Part shown: piece after piece, positions 51,817 through 60,628 of the stretch
How positions within the stretch are numbered: position 1 is the stretch's first letter
Layout: the number at the start of each line of letters is the position of its first letter
Assembly: GCF_024055795.1 (NCBI RefSeq)
Contig: NZ_JAMXMY010000029.1
Span: 1-64,000, forward strand
Source of the DNA: Actinoallomurus purpureus
Lineage (GTDB): Bacteria > Actinomycetota > Actinomycetes > Streptosporangiales > Streptosporangiaceae
Direction of reading: 5' to 3'
Length of the DNA stretch: 64,000 bases
Made by a program: the position numbers and the translations under genes
Notes under the pieces: generated by a model
Database searches by the model: none
Seen by the model: only the letters and a program-made list of their open reading frames with translations
What the model was told of the DNA's origin: nothing

Positions 51817-54576
51817 ATGCGCGGCCGCGAACGTGCGTGGAACTCCGTCATGAACCTCATGCGGGCGGAACCGGCAGGGCGGTCCCCGGTCCTTCTGATC
51901 GACGGCGAGGCGGGGACGGGCAAGAGTCTCCTGCTCGCGAAGGCGGCCGCCGCCGCGGCGGCGCTGGGTTTCTCGATCGCGACCGGCGGAGTGCGGGAGT
52001 TCGCGGACGTGGCGCCGTTCGAGCCGCTGCTGTCCGCGCTCGTCGGCCTCGCGGCCGTCTGTGACGGAGGGGCGAGCGGCCGGCCGGGCCGGGCGCGGCC
52101 ACGGAGCATCGAGGAGATCCGGTCCACACTGGAGGGACACGGCGACGAAGGCCCCGTGTGGGTGAGCCTGGACGATCTGCAGCGGGCCGGCCCGGCCACG
52201 CTGACGGCGATCCACACCTTGACGCGGCAGCCCACCTCCCGTCCCGTCGTGTGGCTGCTGGCCCGCTGCACGACCGGGCGCGCGGTCGAGGCCGACCGTC
52301 TGTTCGATCTGCTGGAGCGTGACGGCGCGACGCGGCTCACGCTGCCGCCGTTCGACGACACCACCGTGCGCGAGGTCGTGATCGACACGCTGGGGGCCGT
52401 GCCCGACCCGGATCTGCTGACCCTGGCGTCGGAGGCGGGCGGCAACCCCGCCCTGCTCATCGAGCTCCTTTCCGGGTTGAGGGACGAAGAAGCGATCCGG
52501 ATCGCCGATGGGCACGTGCGCCTGGTGACCCCCCGGATCCCGGTAAGGATCCAGTCCGACATCAGGCACCGCCTGGACCGCGTGGACCCGGCGACACGTC
52601 ACCTGCTGAGCGTCGGCGCGATCATCGGACGGTCGTTCTCCCCCGAGGACGCGGCCGAGGTGCTCGGCACGACACCGGCGGCCCTCCTCCCTCGACTCGA
52701 TGAGGCGTTCTCCGCCGGGTTCCTCGTCGCCACACCGGACGAACTCGCGTTCCGGAACGGCCTGGTGTGGCGGGTCGTCACCGACCGCATGCCCGCGCCG
52801 ATCCGGCGGGCGCTGCACCGTCAGGTCGGGGACCTCCTGATGGAGCGGGGCGGGAGCGCCGTGCCGGCCGCCGCCTCCCACCTCATGCAGGGGGTCCGGG
52901 GCGGTGACGCCCGTGCCCTGACCGGCCTCGACCGGGCGGTCACCGAGGTGCTTCCGGCGTCCCCGCGAGCCGCGGCGGCCCTCGCCGCGCATGCGCTCCG
53001 GCTCACCGACTCGGCGGAAGCGGCCTGGCCCGCCCGTACTCTGGCGGCGGTGCGCGCCCTGAGCACGGCGGGCCGGCTGAGGGAGGCGCTCGATCTCGTG
53101 GACTCGGCGCTCATGACGCCGTTGCCCGGGGACACTTCCGTACGACTGCGCTGTCTGCGATCCGCGATCCTGCGCCTGACGGGCCGGACGGCCGAGGCCG
53201 CGACCGAGGCGACCACCGTCCTCGCCGTGCCGGGCCTGTCCGGCGAACTCCACGACGAGGCCGAACTCGCGCTGCTCAACGCGCAGGCGGGGACGGGCGA
53301 CGACGCGGGCGCGCGCGAGCGGGCGGAACGGATCATGTCCGCGGCGGACGGCCACGGTGACGCTCTGCTCACCGGCGCGCTGATCACCCTGGCGCTGGCG
53401 GACTGGGACTCGGGACGGTTGACCGACGGGCTGCGGCTCGCCCGCGAAGCCGTACACCACGCGAAGTCGGCGGACGCGCGCGGCCTTCACCCCCGGATGA
53501 CCCTGGCGATGCTGCTGATCGACGTCCGCCGTCTGGAAGAGGCTCGGGCGGTGATGGCAAGCACGGGGGAGGAGCCCGAAACGACCGGCCACCTGGCCTG
53601 GGCCGCGGCCCCCGCGGTCCTTCGCGCTCGACTGCATCTGGCCGCGGGCCGGTTCGACGACGCCGCCGCCGAGGCCGAAGCCGGCCTGGCGATCACCAGT
53701 GAGCTCGGACCGCACGTGCTGACCTCGACCACGCTGTCAGTGCTGGCTACGGCGAGGCTGCGGGCGGGCGATCTGAACGCCGCCCAAGGATACGTCGGAG
53801 GAGACCGGCCCTCGCTGTGCCACTGCGGATCGCCGTACGCGGAGGCCCGGCTCCTCCTCGTCAGGGCGCAGATCATGGTGGCACGCGAAGGGGTGGCCGC
53901 CGCGGCGGAGACCGTCGGGCGGCTCTGCGACGACCTCGCGACGCACCGCTGGGCGCTGATCAGCGAACCCACCGCCGCGCCGTGGCTCGTACGGACGGCG
54001 CTCACCCTGGGCGACCGCGCACGCGCCGAGAGAGTGGCCGCGGCCATGGACCGGCTGGCCGGTGACCATCCCGTCTTCGCGAGCGTCGGCGTCACCGCCG
54101 TGCACGCACGCGGCCTGCTCGACCGGGACCGGAGCGCTCTCGCGCGAGCCGCCGCCGAGCACGCCGACCCATGGGCCCGCGCCTCGGCGGCGGAGGATCT
54201 GGGGACGTTGATCGCCGGCGAGGGTCCCGCCCTGCGGCGGGACGCCGTCGCGGGCCTGGACATGGCGCTCACGGCCTATACGGACCTCGGCGCGGCCCGC
54301 GACGCGGCCCGGGTACGCCGCCGGCTGCGGCGGTTGGGCATCCGGCGCCGTCACTGGAGCCAGGCCGACCGGCCCGTCTCGGGCTGGGCGAGCCTCACCG
54401 ACACCGAGCGGAGCGTCTCCGAGCTCGTCGCCCAGGGCCTCACCAACCGCCAGGTGGCCGATCAGCTGTTCATGAGCGTCCATACCGTGGCCTTCCACCT
54501 GCGCCACATCTTCCGCAAGCTGGAGGTGGCCTCCCGCGTCGAGCTAGCCCGGCTCACCATGGAGGCGGCCACCTGA
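51817..54576 (+). CDS. LuxR-family regulator of the large ATPase (LAL) type
   Basis: A 919-residue regulator. The N-terminal MRGRERAWNSVMNLMRAEPAG leads to the Walker A GEAGTGKSLLLAKAA and a Walker B near VWVSLDDLQ. A helical repeat region follows, and the C-terminal LuxR HTH is LTDTERSVSELVAQGLTNRQ then MSVHTVAFHLRHIFRKLEVA. ATG 51817 is chosen because GGGAGGA lies six bases upstream; a longer frame to 51364 exists. LAL proteins are often pathway activators of secondary metabolism. It is convergent to nothing close; a gap of 500 bp follows. Confidence 0.9.
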   Translation: MRGRERAWNSVMNLMRAEPAGRSPVLLIDGEAGTGKSLLLAKAAAAAAALGFSIATGGVREFADVAPFEPLLSALVGLAAVCDGGASGRPGRARPRSIEEIRSTLEGHGDEGPVWVSLDDLQRAGPATLTAIHTLTRQPTSRPVVWLLARCTTGRAVEADRLFDLLERDGATRLTLPPFDDTTVREVVIDTLGAVPDPDLLTLASEAGGNPALLIELLSGLRDEEAIRIADGHVRLVTPRIPVRIQSDIRHRLDRVDPATRHLLSVGAIIGRSFSPEDAAEVLGTTPAALLPRLDEAFSAGFLVATPDELAFRNGLVWRVVTDRMPAPIRRALHRQVGDLLMERGGSAVPAAASHLMQGVRGGDARALTGLDRAVTEVLPASPRAAAALAAHALRLTDSAEAAWPARTLAAVRALSTAGRLREALDLVDSALMTPLPGDTSVRLRCLRSAILRLTGRTAEAATEATTVLAVPGLSGELHDEAELALLNAQAGTGDDAGARERAERIMSAADGHGDALLTGALITLALADWDSGRLTDGLRLAREAVHHAKSADARGLHPRMTLAMLLIDVRRLEEARAVMASTGEEPETTGHLAWAAAPAVLRARLHLAAGRFDDAAAEAEAGLAITSELGPHVLTSTTLSVLATARLRAGDLNAAQGYVGGDRPSLCHCGSPYAEARLLLVRAQIMVAREGVAAAAETVGRLCDDLATHRWALISEPTAAPWLVRTALTLGDRARAERVAAAMDRLAGDHPVFASVGVTAVHARGLLDRDRSALARAAAEHADPWARASAAEDLGTLIAGEGPALRRDAVAGLDMALTAYTDLGAARDAARVRRRLRRLGIRRRHWSQADRPVSGWASLTDTERSVSELVAQGLTNRQVADQLFMSVHTVAFHLRHIFRKLEVASRVELARLTMEAAT

Positions 54577-55074
54577 TCGGCGACTCAGGGGTTCTCGTAC
54601 GAGACGACGAGCTCGTCGCCGGCCAGGTTCACCCGGATGACCGCGCCGTCGAGGATCTCCTCGGACAGCCGTGCGATCTACTCGGGGTCCAGGCTCACTT
54701 CTTTTCTTGGTCACTCTTGGTGATCCCATGATATCGTTCTGTCATTAGCAAGCCCCGTGCCCAGGCGACGCGGGGCACCCTCCTCGGTCCGATAGCTGTG
54801 CAGGCTGGACCGATAGCGTCCGGAGGGACGTGCCACGCGGGTCGGCGGCTCTGCTTGCCGACACCAGGGCACGAAGACGATCGGCACATGCCCAGCATCC
54901 AGCCGGGACGACTCCTGAGGACTCCTCAGGATCGCTAAGCCAATCAGAGACGCTGTTCGCCCTTCGGGAACGCCGTCACATCCTCAGTCTTGGTAGATAT
55001 CACGCCCGCTTGGTAGACATCACGCCCGGCCCTGCGCCCCGATGGTGGAGCGCCGCCGCGTCAGGGCAGGCGGG
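54577..55074. other. Gap with gene remnant and tandem repeat
   Basis: About 500 bp with no intact gene. On the minus strand 54587-54702 reads as the end of a protein (RLSEEILDGAVIRVNLAGDE, ending YENP and stop) with an in-frame TAG before it, possibly the tail of a Clp/AAA-like protein. A GCCCCG/CGGGGC stem (54752-54776) lies after the LuxR gene. A 20-bp tandem repeat lies at 54989-55028. Confidence 0.4.
54989..55028 (+). repeat. 20-bp tandem repeat
   Basis: Two adjacent copies of CTTGGTAGAYATCACGCCCG, differing at one base (T/C). They lie 47 bp from the 3' end of the beta-helix gene and have no evident coding role. Confidence 0.75.
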
Positions 55075-56718
55075 TCAGGAGCGCTCGCCGGGGCACCCGT
55101 CGATCCCGTGGTTGTGGTGCCAGCAACCCCCGGAGGGTTCGGTCTCGAAACGGGTCGCGGCGACGGCGTTGCCCGTCAGATCGTTGTCGTGGACCCAGGC
55201 GGCGCCGCAGGTGCCGCGCTCGGCGATGACGAATCCGTGGGTTTGGGTCTTGCGAGGCTGGCCGTCCCACACCCGGTTGTCGCGGATCGTGGGGCTGTGG
55301 ACGCCGGCGGCCAGCGTGATGCCGGCTCTGACCGTGGGGGCGTCGGGCAGTCTGTACGTGGCGCCGGGACTCGGGGTGCCTTCGGGCCACGCGGTGGTGG
55401 CACCGGGGCGGACGGGGGCGAGGGCGAGCTCCGTCGGGCCGTTGCCCATGACGATGGCCTGCTGCGCGCCCGCGGTGACCCACTTGCCGATGTGCCCCTG
55501 CGGTCGCCAGTCGGCCGCCGTGTCGATCAACGACTCCGAGGTGTAGAAGACCGTCGCGCCCTCCCCTCCGGTCGCGGGTTCGCACTGCCGGCCGTTGCCG
55601 CGGAGCCGGTTCCCGGCGATGTCGGGGTCTGTGAGCGCGGAGTCGATGAAGATCCCGTCCAGGCCGTTGTCCCAGAACTCGTTGGCATCGATGATCATGT
55701 TCCCGGCCGACTCCTGGGGGCCGCCGGCCAGGTTGTGCTGCCAGTATCCATAACGGCCGTTCCTGCTGATGCGGTTATCCGTCAGGGTGTACGGCCCCGG
55801 GGTGTTGCCGATCGCGACACCGTCCCAGACGTTGTCCTCGATGACGCATCCGGTCACGATCCCGCCCCGTCCGGCGACCGCGGACGTGCCCAGCGCCGAG
55901 ACGTCGTAGCCGGCCTGGTGGTTCCCGATCAACGTGCATCCGGTGACGACCAGCCCGTCGGCGCCCCAGTCGGACACGCCGAACCGGTTGCCCTCCGAAT
56001 GACAGCCGATCACGCGGATGCCGCGGGTGGGGGTCCAGCGCCGGTCCTGGAGTTCGAAGAAGATGCCGTTGGTACCGTTGCGCACGGTCGTGCACGAGGA
56101 GACGGTGCACCGCTCGACGGAGCCCCAGCCGCCGGTGCCGATGCCGATGCCCGCGCCGCCGAGCCACTCGCCGTGTTCGAGCCGCCCGCAGTGCACGACC
56201 AGGAGGTTCTCGACGAAGGTGTCCTGCAGGAAGTCGCAGCCGAAGCCGGTCGCGGGCGTGTCGTGGATGTACAGATCACGGAACCGGCCCCGGAGGACGT
56301 ACTGCAGGCCGAGCCCCTTGGCCAGCACCTTGTACTCGGACAGGATCATCCCCGAGCCGTCGATCTCGAAGTGCGCGAAGGTGCAGTCCGCGATGTGGTT
56401 TCCGCGGCCGGCGCCGTGCTCGATGGCCGTGAAGTAGGCCAGCGGAGTCGCCGCGGCCGGGTTGCCGGGGTTGGCCAGGGCGAACCGCGTGGCGGCCGGC
56501 CCGTCACCGATCAGGGAGATCCCGCTCCGCCAGACGGTGCCCTGGTCGCGGATCGAGTACACCCCCGATGGGCAGTAGATCGTGCGCGGCCGGCCATCGA
56601 CCGCATAGGCGGACCCGAGTTCGTCGACGAGGGCCTGCAGGGCGGGCTGGTCGTTGACCTTTCCGTCTCCGACCAGCCCGTGATCGAGCGCGTTGTGGAC
56701 GAAACGGGCCGCCGGCAT
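55075..56718 (-). CDS. Right-handed parallel beta-helix (pectate-lyase-like) protein
   Basis: A 547-residue protein. The N-terminal LDHGLVGDGKVNDQPALQAL is the pectate-lyase-3/phage-tailspike style start, and the rest is a beta-helix of repeated Asn-ladder turns (for example CVIEDNVWDGVAIGN, NRISRNGRYGYW, NEFWDNGLDGIFIDS). No signal peptide is seen. The start is overlapped by the stop of the upstream pyruvyl transferase gene, so the two are co-translated. A carbohydrate lyase, epimerase or binding protein acting on a pyruvylated glycan is a reasonable guess; catalytic residues are not assigned. Confidence 0.82.
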   Translation of the reverse strand: MPAARFVHNALDHGLVGDGKVNDQPALQALVDELGSAYAVDGRPRTIYCPSGVYSIRDQGTVWRSGISLIGDGPAATRFALANPGNPAAATPLAYFTAIEHGAGRGNHIADCTFAHFEIDGSGMILSEYKVLAKGLGLQYVLRGRFRDLYIHDTPATGFGCDFLQDTFVENLLVVHCGRLEHGEWLGGAGIGIGTGGWGSVERCTVSSCTTVRNGTNGIFFELQDRRWTPTRGIRVIGCHSEGNRFGVSDWGADGLVVTGCTLIGNHQAGYDVSALGTSAVAGRGGIVTGCVIEDNVWDGVAIGNTPGPYTLTDNRISRNGRYGYWQHNLAGGPQESAGNMIIDANEFWDNGLDGIFIDSALTDPDIAGNRLRGNGRQCEPATGGEGATVFYTSESLIDTAADWRPQGHIGKWVTAGAQQAIVMGNGPTELALAPVRPGATTAWPEGTPSPGATYRLPDAPTVRAGITLAAGVHSPTIRDNRVWDGQPRKTQTHGFVIAERGTCGAAWVHDNDLTGNAVAATRFETEPSGGCWHHNHGIDGCPGERS

Positions 56719-57860
56719 CAGGCCACCGGGTCCAGGCGGTCGATGAGCGCACGGCACCGCTCCTGGTTTTCTCGGGCGCGCTCCCGCAGGACCTGGAATC
56801 GCTGCCGCAGACGGTAGGTCCAGGCCTTCCGCTCGTCCCAGAGCCGATCGAGCTCCGCCAGCAGCGGTCCGGCCTGCCCTTTGGCGATACCGGTCAGCAC
56901 CGGCGCGCCCACCGTCTGCGCGAAGTCGAACACCTTTCCGGCGTACGGCAGGGGCAGCACGGGCACCCCGGCGCCGGCGGCGAATATCAGGAAGTGCAGC
57001 CGCATGCCGACCGCGAAGTCCAGGTGCCGCATCAGCCCGGCGATCTGGGCGGGGGTGTAGGTCCGGTTGAGGACCCGAGCGTTCTCCGGCGCGCTCATCG
57101 CCGACAGCACCGCGTGGGCATGGGCGATGTCGCACCGTTCCATCGGAACGAACACGGCCTGGGCGTTGTACCGGCACGTCATGAAGTCCGCGACCTCCGC
57201 CAGCAGACCGTGATAGCTGTTCTCGTCGAGGTTGTCGGCCGCTTGCCCCGGTTCGCGCACCGAGATCCCGACGAGCCGGACGTGGCTGTCGATCCCCTCC
57301 CGGATCAGCATCTCCTCGGTGAACTCCTCCGGCTCCAGCAGCACCGCCGCGTCGGCGGTCGCCGAGATCTGCCGGTTCACGCCCATTCCCTCGAGGACGA
57401 GGATGGACTCCTGGTCCCTGACGGTCAGGTCGGTCATCTGGTCGATGGTCTCCCGTACGACGTCGATCTCCTCATGACCGGTCAGCGGCCCGGCCCCGAT
57501 CGCGTAGCCGAAGGTGGGGATCCCCAGCTGGTGGGCCAGCCGTACCGGCCGCATGACCGAGCCGGCCTGACCGTCGTGCAGGATCCCGCCTCCGCCGAGA
57601 AGGAGCAGGTCCAGCCCGGTCTCCGCCTCGACGAGCTGCCCCTGGGAGACCCCGGTGTAGGCCACCGCCGGGACGCCGAAACGCTCACGTGTGTGTTGGG
57701 GCTGCCGGCTGAAGACGATCCTTTCCGCCGTCGGCCGTATCTGCCGCAGGCTGTCCAGGACGCAGGCGAGGATCGCCTCATCGCCGAGATTGAGCCCCCC
57801 GTAGGACCCGAGCACCCCGATCCGGAGTTCGTGCCGGTGATCCGACATCTGATCCGACAT
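56718..57860 (-). CDS. Polysaccharide pyruvyl transferase-family protein
   Basis: A 380-residue GT-B-like protein: IGVLGSYGGLNLGDEAILACVLDSL at the start, LLLLGGGGILHDG, IGAGPLTGHEE, LTVRDQESILVLE, and C-terminal VGMRLHFLIFAAGAGVPVLPLPYAGKV. This matches the CsaB/WcaK family that adds ketal pyruvate from PEP to surface glycans. Start codons MSDQMSD allow ATG 57860. It forms an operon with the beta-helix protein. With no polymerase or flippase nearby, the glycan is made elsewhere. Confidence 0.87.
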   Translation of the reverse strand: MSDQMSDHRHELRIGVLGSYGGLNLGDEAILACVLDSLRQIRPTAERIVFSRQPQHTRERFGVPAVAYTGVSQGQLVEAETGLDLLLLGGGGILHDGQAGSVMRPVRLAHQLGIPTFGYAIGAGPLTGHEEIDVVRETIDQMTDLTVRDQESILVLEGMGVNRQISATADAAVLLEPEEFTEEMLIREGIDSHVRLVGISVREPGQAADNLDENSYHGLLAEVADFMTCRYNAQAVFVPMERCDIAHAHAVLSAMSAPENARVLNRTYTPAQIAGLMRHLDFAVGMRLHFLIFAAGAGVPVLPLPYAGKVFDFAQTVGAPVLTGIAKGQAGPLLAELDRLWDERKAWTYRLRQRFQVLRERARENQERCRALIDRLDPVA

Positions 57861-58135
57861 TCAGTCCACCTCCCCTCGGTTCCGGTGAGTCGGACGAGGA
57901 ACACGCGGTGCGCCGGGCAGGACGGCCGCCGACCGGGGCCCACCGGCACCAGAAGGCCGTTCAAGCCGATGCGCGGGCCGCGCCGACCTGCACACACTCA
58001 TGGTGACCGCACCGGGGGACCGCCACATCCTCACATCATGTAGTCACTCGCCGTATCCGCAGGTGACGGCCGGCCCGGCGGGGGATGGGGGCGTGGAAAG
58101 ACCGGGTGGCCGTTACATTCGTACGAGTCCCCGCA

Positions 58136-58795
58136 TCAGCGCCCACCGATCGACCCACCGGGCGTGCGCGGGCCGAGCAGGGCGATCGAGGCCTGGACCG
58201 CGATGTCGGTGACCTCGCTCATCCGTCCGCCGTCCTCGACGGTGGTCGCCGTCAGCTCGCGCAGCCCGCCGAGCAGCATGATGGCGAGCTGCCGCGACAG
58301 CGGTCCGATACCGGCGGCACGCCACTCGTCGGTGTCGCAGAACGTCTGGATCGTGTCGACGAAGGCCTCCAGCACGTCGCGCTGCAGCCGGCGCGCCGCG
58401 TCGCCGAGCGAGGGCACGTCGCGGATCCAGCTCAGCATGATGGCCGGCTCGGATTCCGCGCAGGCGATCCACGCCTCGATGGCCTGTCGCACCTGGGTGT
58501 TCCAGGGGGCGCGCTGGTCGACGGCGTCGGAGATCCGGCGGATCATCTCGGTGTTGGCGTCGGTCAGGAGCGCGACGAAACAGGCTTCCTTGTCGGCGAA
58601 ATGCTCGTAGAACGTGCGCCGGGACGTGCGCGCGCGGCGGACGATGTCGGCGATCGTGGTGGTGCGGTAGCCCTTCTCGACGATCGACGCGGCGAGGCCG
58701 TCGAGGAGCCGTCGGCGGAATCCACCCGCGCCATCGTCCGTGGGCGCCGTCCTGTCGGGATGGCGCCGGTGCCGCACGGTCGTCACCGTGGTCAC
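58136..58795 (-). CDS. TetR-family regulator of the P450 operon
   Basis: A 219-residue TetR protein: FRRRLLDGLAASIVEKGYRTT followed by IVRRARTSRRTFYEHFADKEA for the HTH; the ligand domain has PAIMLSWIRDVPSLG. GTG 58795 with GAGAGG upstream is the preferred start; a longer in-frame start at 58897 lies in the P450 gene. It is divergent from the P450 gene, and two GGTAC-N6-GTACC sites lie between the starts. It probably represses the P450 and ferredoxin genes. Confidence 0.87.
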   Translation of the reverse strand: MTTVTTVRHRRHPDRTAPTDDGAGGFRRRLLDGLAASIVEKGYRTTTIADIVRRARTSRRTFYEHFADKEACFVALLTDANTEMIRRISDAVDQRAPWNTQVRQAIEAWIACAESEPAIMLSWIRDVPSLGDAARRLQRDVLEAFVDTIQTFCDTDEWRAAGIGPLSRQLAIMLLGGLRELTATTVEDGGRMSEVTDIAVQASIALLGPRTPGGSIGGR

Positions 58796-58832
58796 GTTAT
58801 ACCTCTCGTCCCGGGGAGCCCTTGAACCGAAT

Positions 58833-58871
58833 GGTACATCGGCGTACCGTGCGGTGGTACGGCCGTGTACC
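58833..58871. promoter_or_regulatory. Two predicted TetR operators of the P450 operon
   Basis: GGTACATCGGCGTACC (58833-58848) and GGTACGGCCGTGTACC (58856-58871) each have GGTAC/GTACC arms and six central bases, with starts 23 bp apart. They lie 24-62 bp before the P450 start and 38 bp from the TetR start. Confidence 0.75.
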
Positions 58872-58895
58872 ACACGCCGGGAAGGGATGACCTCC

Positions 58896-60275
58896 ATGAC
58901 GGCTGTGACGCTCCCTGCAGGCCCGCCGACGCCGCGCTTCGTGCAGGGCGCCTACGCGTTGACCGCTCCGTCGCACGGGATCCGCCGGTTGCGGGTCCGC
59001 TATGGGGACGCCTTCACCATCAACGTTCCGGTCTTCGGCCGCGCGCTGGTCATCAGCGATCCGGCGGAGGTCAAGCAGCTGTTCACGGCAGGTCCCGAGG
59101 CCGTGGAGAACCTGGACCCGAATCTCGGGCGGGTGCTCGGCCCCGGCTCGCTGTTCGCGCTCACCGGGGATGAGCACCGTAAGCAGCGCAAGCTGCTGGT
59201 CCCGCCGTTCCATGGCCGCCGCCTCGCGGCGTACGAGAAGATCGTCGAGGACGAGACGGTGCGCGAGCTGGCGTCGTGGCCGCAGGGCCGGGTGTTCGCG
59301 ACGCTGCCGTCGATGATGCGCATCACGATCAATGTCATCCTGCGGGCGGTGTTCGGCGCGGAAGGCGCCGAATTCGCCCGGCTGCGTGCGCTGCTGCCGC
59401 CGTTGGTCACCCTCGGCTCCCGGCTGGCCGTGCTGCCGGTCCCCGAGCTCCCCTTCGGGCGGTTGAGCCCGTGGAACCGGTTCCGGGCGATGCGCCGCGA
59501 GTACGACGCGATCGTCGAACGGCTGATCGCCAGGGCGACGGGGGAGGGCCTCGACGAGCGTGACGACGTCCTCGCGCTGCTGCTGCAGAGTCGCTATGAG
59601 GACGGCTCGCGGATGAGCCACGGTCAGATCGCCGACCAGTTGCTCACCCTGCTGGCCGCAGGGCACGAGACGACGGCGACGACGCTCGCCTGGGCGGTCG
59701 AGCGGCTGCGCCGTCACCCCGCCGTCCTGCGGGAGCTCGTCACAGAGGTGGATGCGGAGGGAGGCGCCGGGGGAGGCGCGTTCCGCGACGCGACGATCCT
59801 CGAGGTGCAGCGCACCCGCCCGGTCATCGACCTGGTGGGCCGCGTGGTGAGGACGGACGGCTACCGCCTCGGACGATGGACGCTGCCAGAGGGGTACACG
59901 GTGATCGTGAGCGTCGTTCTGCTCCACGACGACGAGTCGCTCTTCCCGAACGCCCGGGAGTTCGACCCGTCCCGTTTCCTGCAGGCCAGGCCGGACCTGT
60001 ACCAGTGGATCCCGTTCGGCGGTGGCACCCGGCGCTGCATCGGCGCGGCGTTCGCGACCTTGGAGATGAACGTCGTCCTGCGTACCCTGCTGCGTGACCT
60101 CACCCTGATGCCGACGACCGAACGCGACGAGCGATGGCATTCGCGCGGAATCACCAACGCCCCGGCGAAGGGAGGCCGGGCGATCGTCCGCCGCCGGTCC
60201 GTGACCCGCGAGGTCGTCCACTCCGCCCGGCCGCCGGCGGACCGACGGCACACCTCAGACGGGAGAGACCGGTGA
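58896..60275 (+). CDS. Cytochrome P450
   Basis: A 459-residue P450. The I-helix oxygen motif is AGHETT (255-260), the K-helix ExxR is E303-R306 (EVQRTR), and the heme loop is FGGGTRRCIG with the axial ligand Cys381. The start resembles CYP110/CYP135-type bacterial enzymes (GPPTPRFVQGAY, GDAFTINVPVFGRALVISDP, LGPGSLFALTGDEHRKQRKLL). ATG 58896 has GAAGGG at better spacing than ATG 58887. A GTGA overlap couples it to the ferredoxin gene. The substrate is unknown; fatty acids or terpenoids are common for this group. Confidence 0.93.
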   Translation: MTAVTLPAGPPTPRFVQGAYALTAPSHGIRRLRVRYGDAFTINVPVFGRALVISDPAEVKQLFTAGPEAVENLDPNLGRVLGPGSLFALTGDEHRKQRKLLVPPFHGRRLAAYEKIVEDETVRELASWPQGRVFATLPSMMRITINVILRAVFGAEGAEFARLRALLPPLVTLGSRLAVLPVPELPFGRLSPWNRFRAMRREYDAIVERLIARATGEGLDERDDVLALLLQSRYEDGSRMSHGQIADQLLTLLAAGHETTATTLAWAVERLRRHPAVLRELVTEVDAEGGAGGGAFRDATILEVQRTRPVIDLVGRVVRTDGYRLGRWTLPEGYTVIVSVVLLHDDESLFPNAREFDPSRFLQARPDLYQWIPFGGGTRRCIGAAFATLEMNVVLRTLLRDLTLMPTTERDERWHSRGITNAPAKGGRAIVRRRSVTREVVHSARPPADRRHTSDGRDR

Positions 60276-60628
60276 GAGTACGGATCGAATCCGAGCGTTG
60301 CCACGGGCGCGGCCGCTGTTACGACCTGGCCCCCGACCTGTTCGTCGAGGACGACGAGGGCTTCGGGAAGGTCCTCGGCGACGGCACCGTGCCGCCGGAC
60401 GAGGAGCAGCACGCACGCCGCGCGGTGTCCAACTGCCCCGAGCGCGCGATCGACCTTCTCGGAGATGCATCCACCGCTGCGTGGGCTCGCACCTGGCGCG
60501 CATGGAGCTTCGGGTCGCCCTGGAGGTCTGGCTCGAACGGATCCCGGTGTTCACCTAGTCCTCCGGAGGATGCCCCGGCCTTCAGGCCGGGGAGGAATCC
60601 GGACTCCGTCAGGAGCGGCCCGGCGTAG
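60272..60628 (+). CDS. [3Fe-4S] ferredoxin with run-on C terminus
   Basis: A small P450-partner ferredoxin: residues 1-66 are complete (RIESERCHGRGRC with Cys10 and Cys16, then NCPERAIDLLGD with the third cluster Cys). Members normally end there. Here the stop is missing: the frame runs out of frame through the 3' piece of a second P450 gene and then into the left end of an IS element, adding about 52 unrelated residues before a stop at 60628. The core may still work. Electron transfer to the P450 upstream is the likely role. Confidence 0.8.
   Translation: MRVRIESERCHGRGRCYDLAPDLFVEDDEGFGKVLGDGTVPPDEEQHARRAVSNCPERAIDLLGDASTAAWARTWRAWSFGSPWRSGSNGSRCSPSPPEDAPAFRPGRNPDSVRSGPA
60472..60554 (+). 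pseudogene. 3' fragment of a second P450, part 1
   Basis: In a frame different from the ferredoxin this reads HRCVGSHLARMELRVALEVW then LERIPVF, the heme-Cys helix region of a bacterial P450. The rest of the gene is deleted on the left, where the ferredoxin joins. The IS element interrupts it after TTCAC at 60550-60554. Confidence 0.88.

Noticed and set aside
54695-54898. 67-residue minus-strand ORF in the 54.6-55.1 kb gap
   Set aside because: No ribosome site, no motif, and composition unlike neighbouring genes.
55042-56817. 591-residue open frame on the plus strand over the beta-helix gene
   Set aside because: It is the antisense shadow of a clear beta-helix gene; its composition is Gly/Ala/Val/Arg-rich without any domain pattern.
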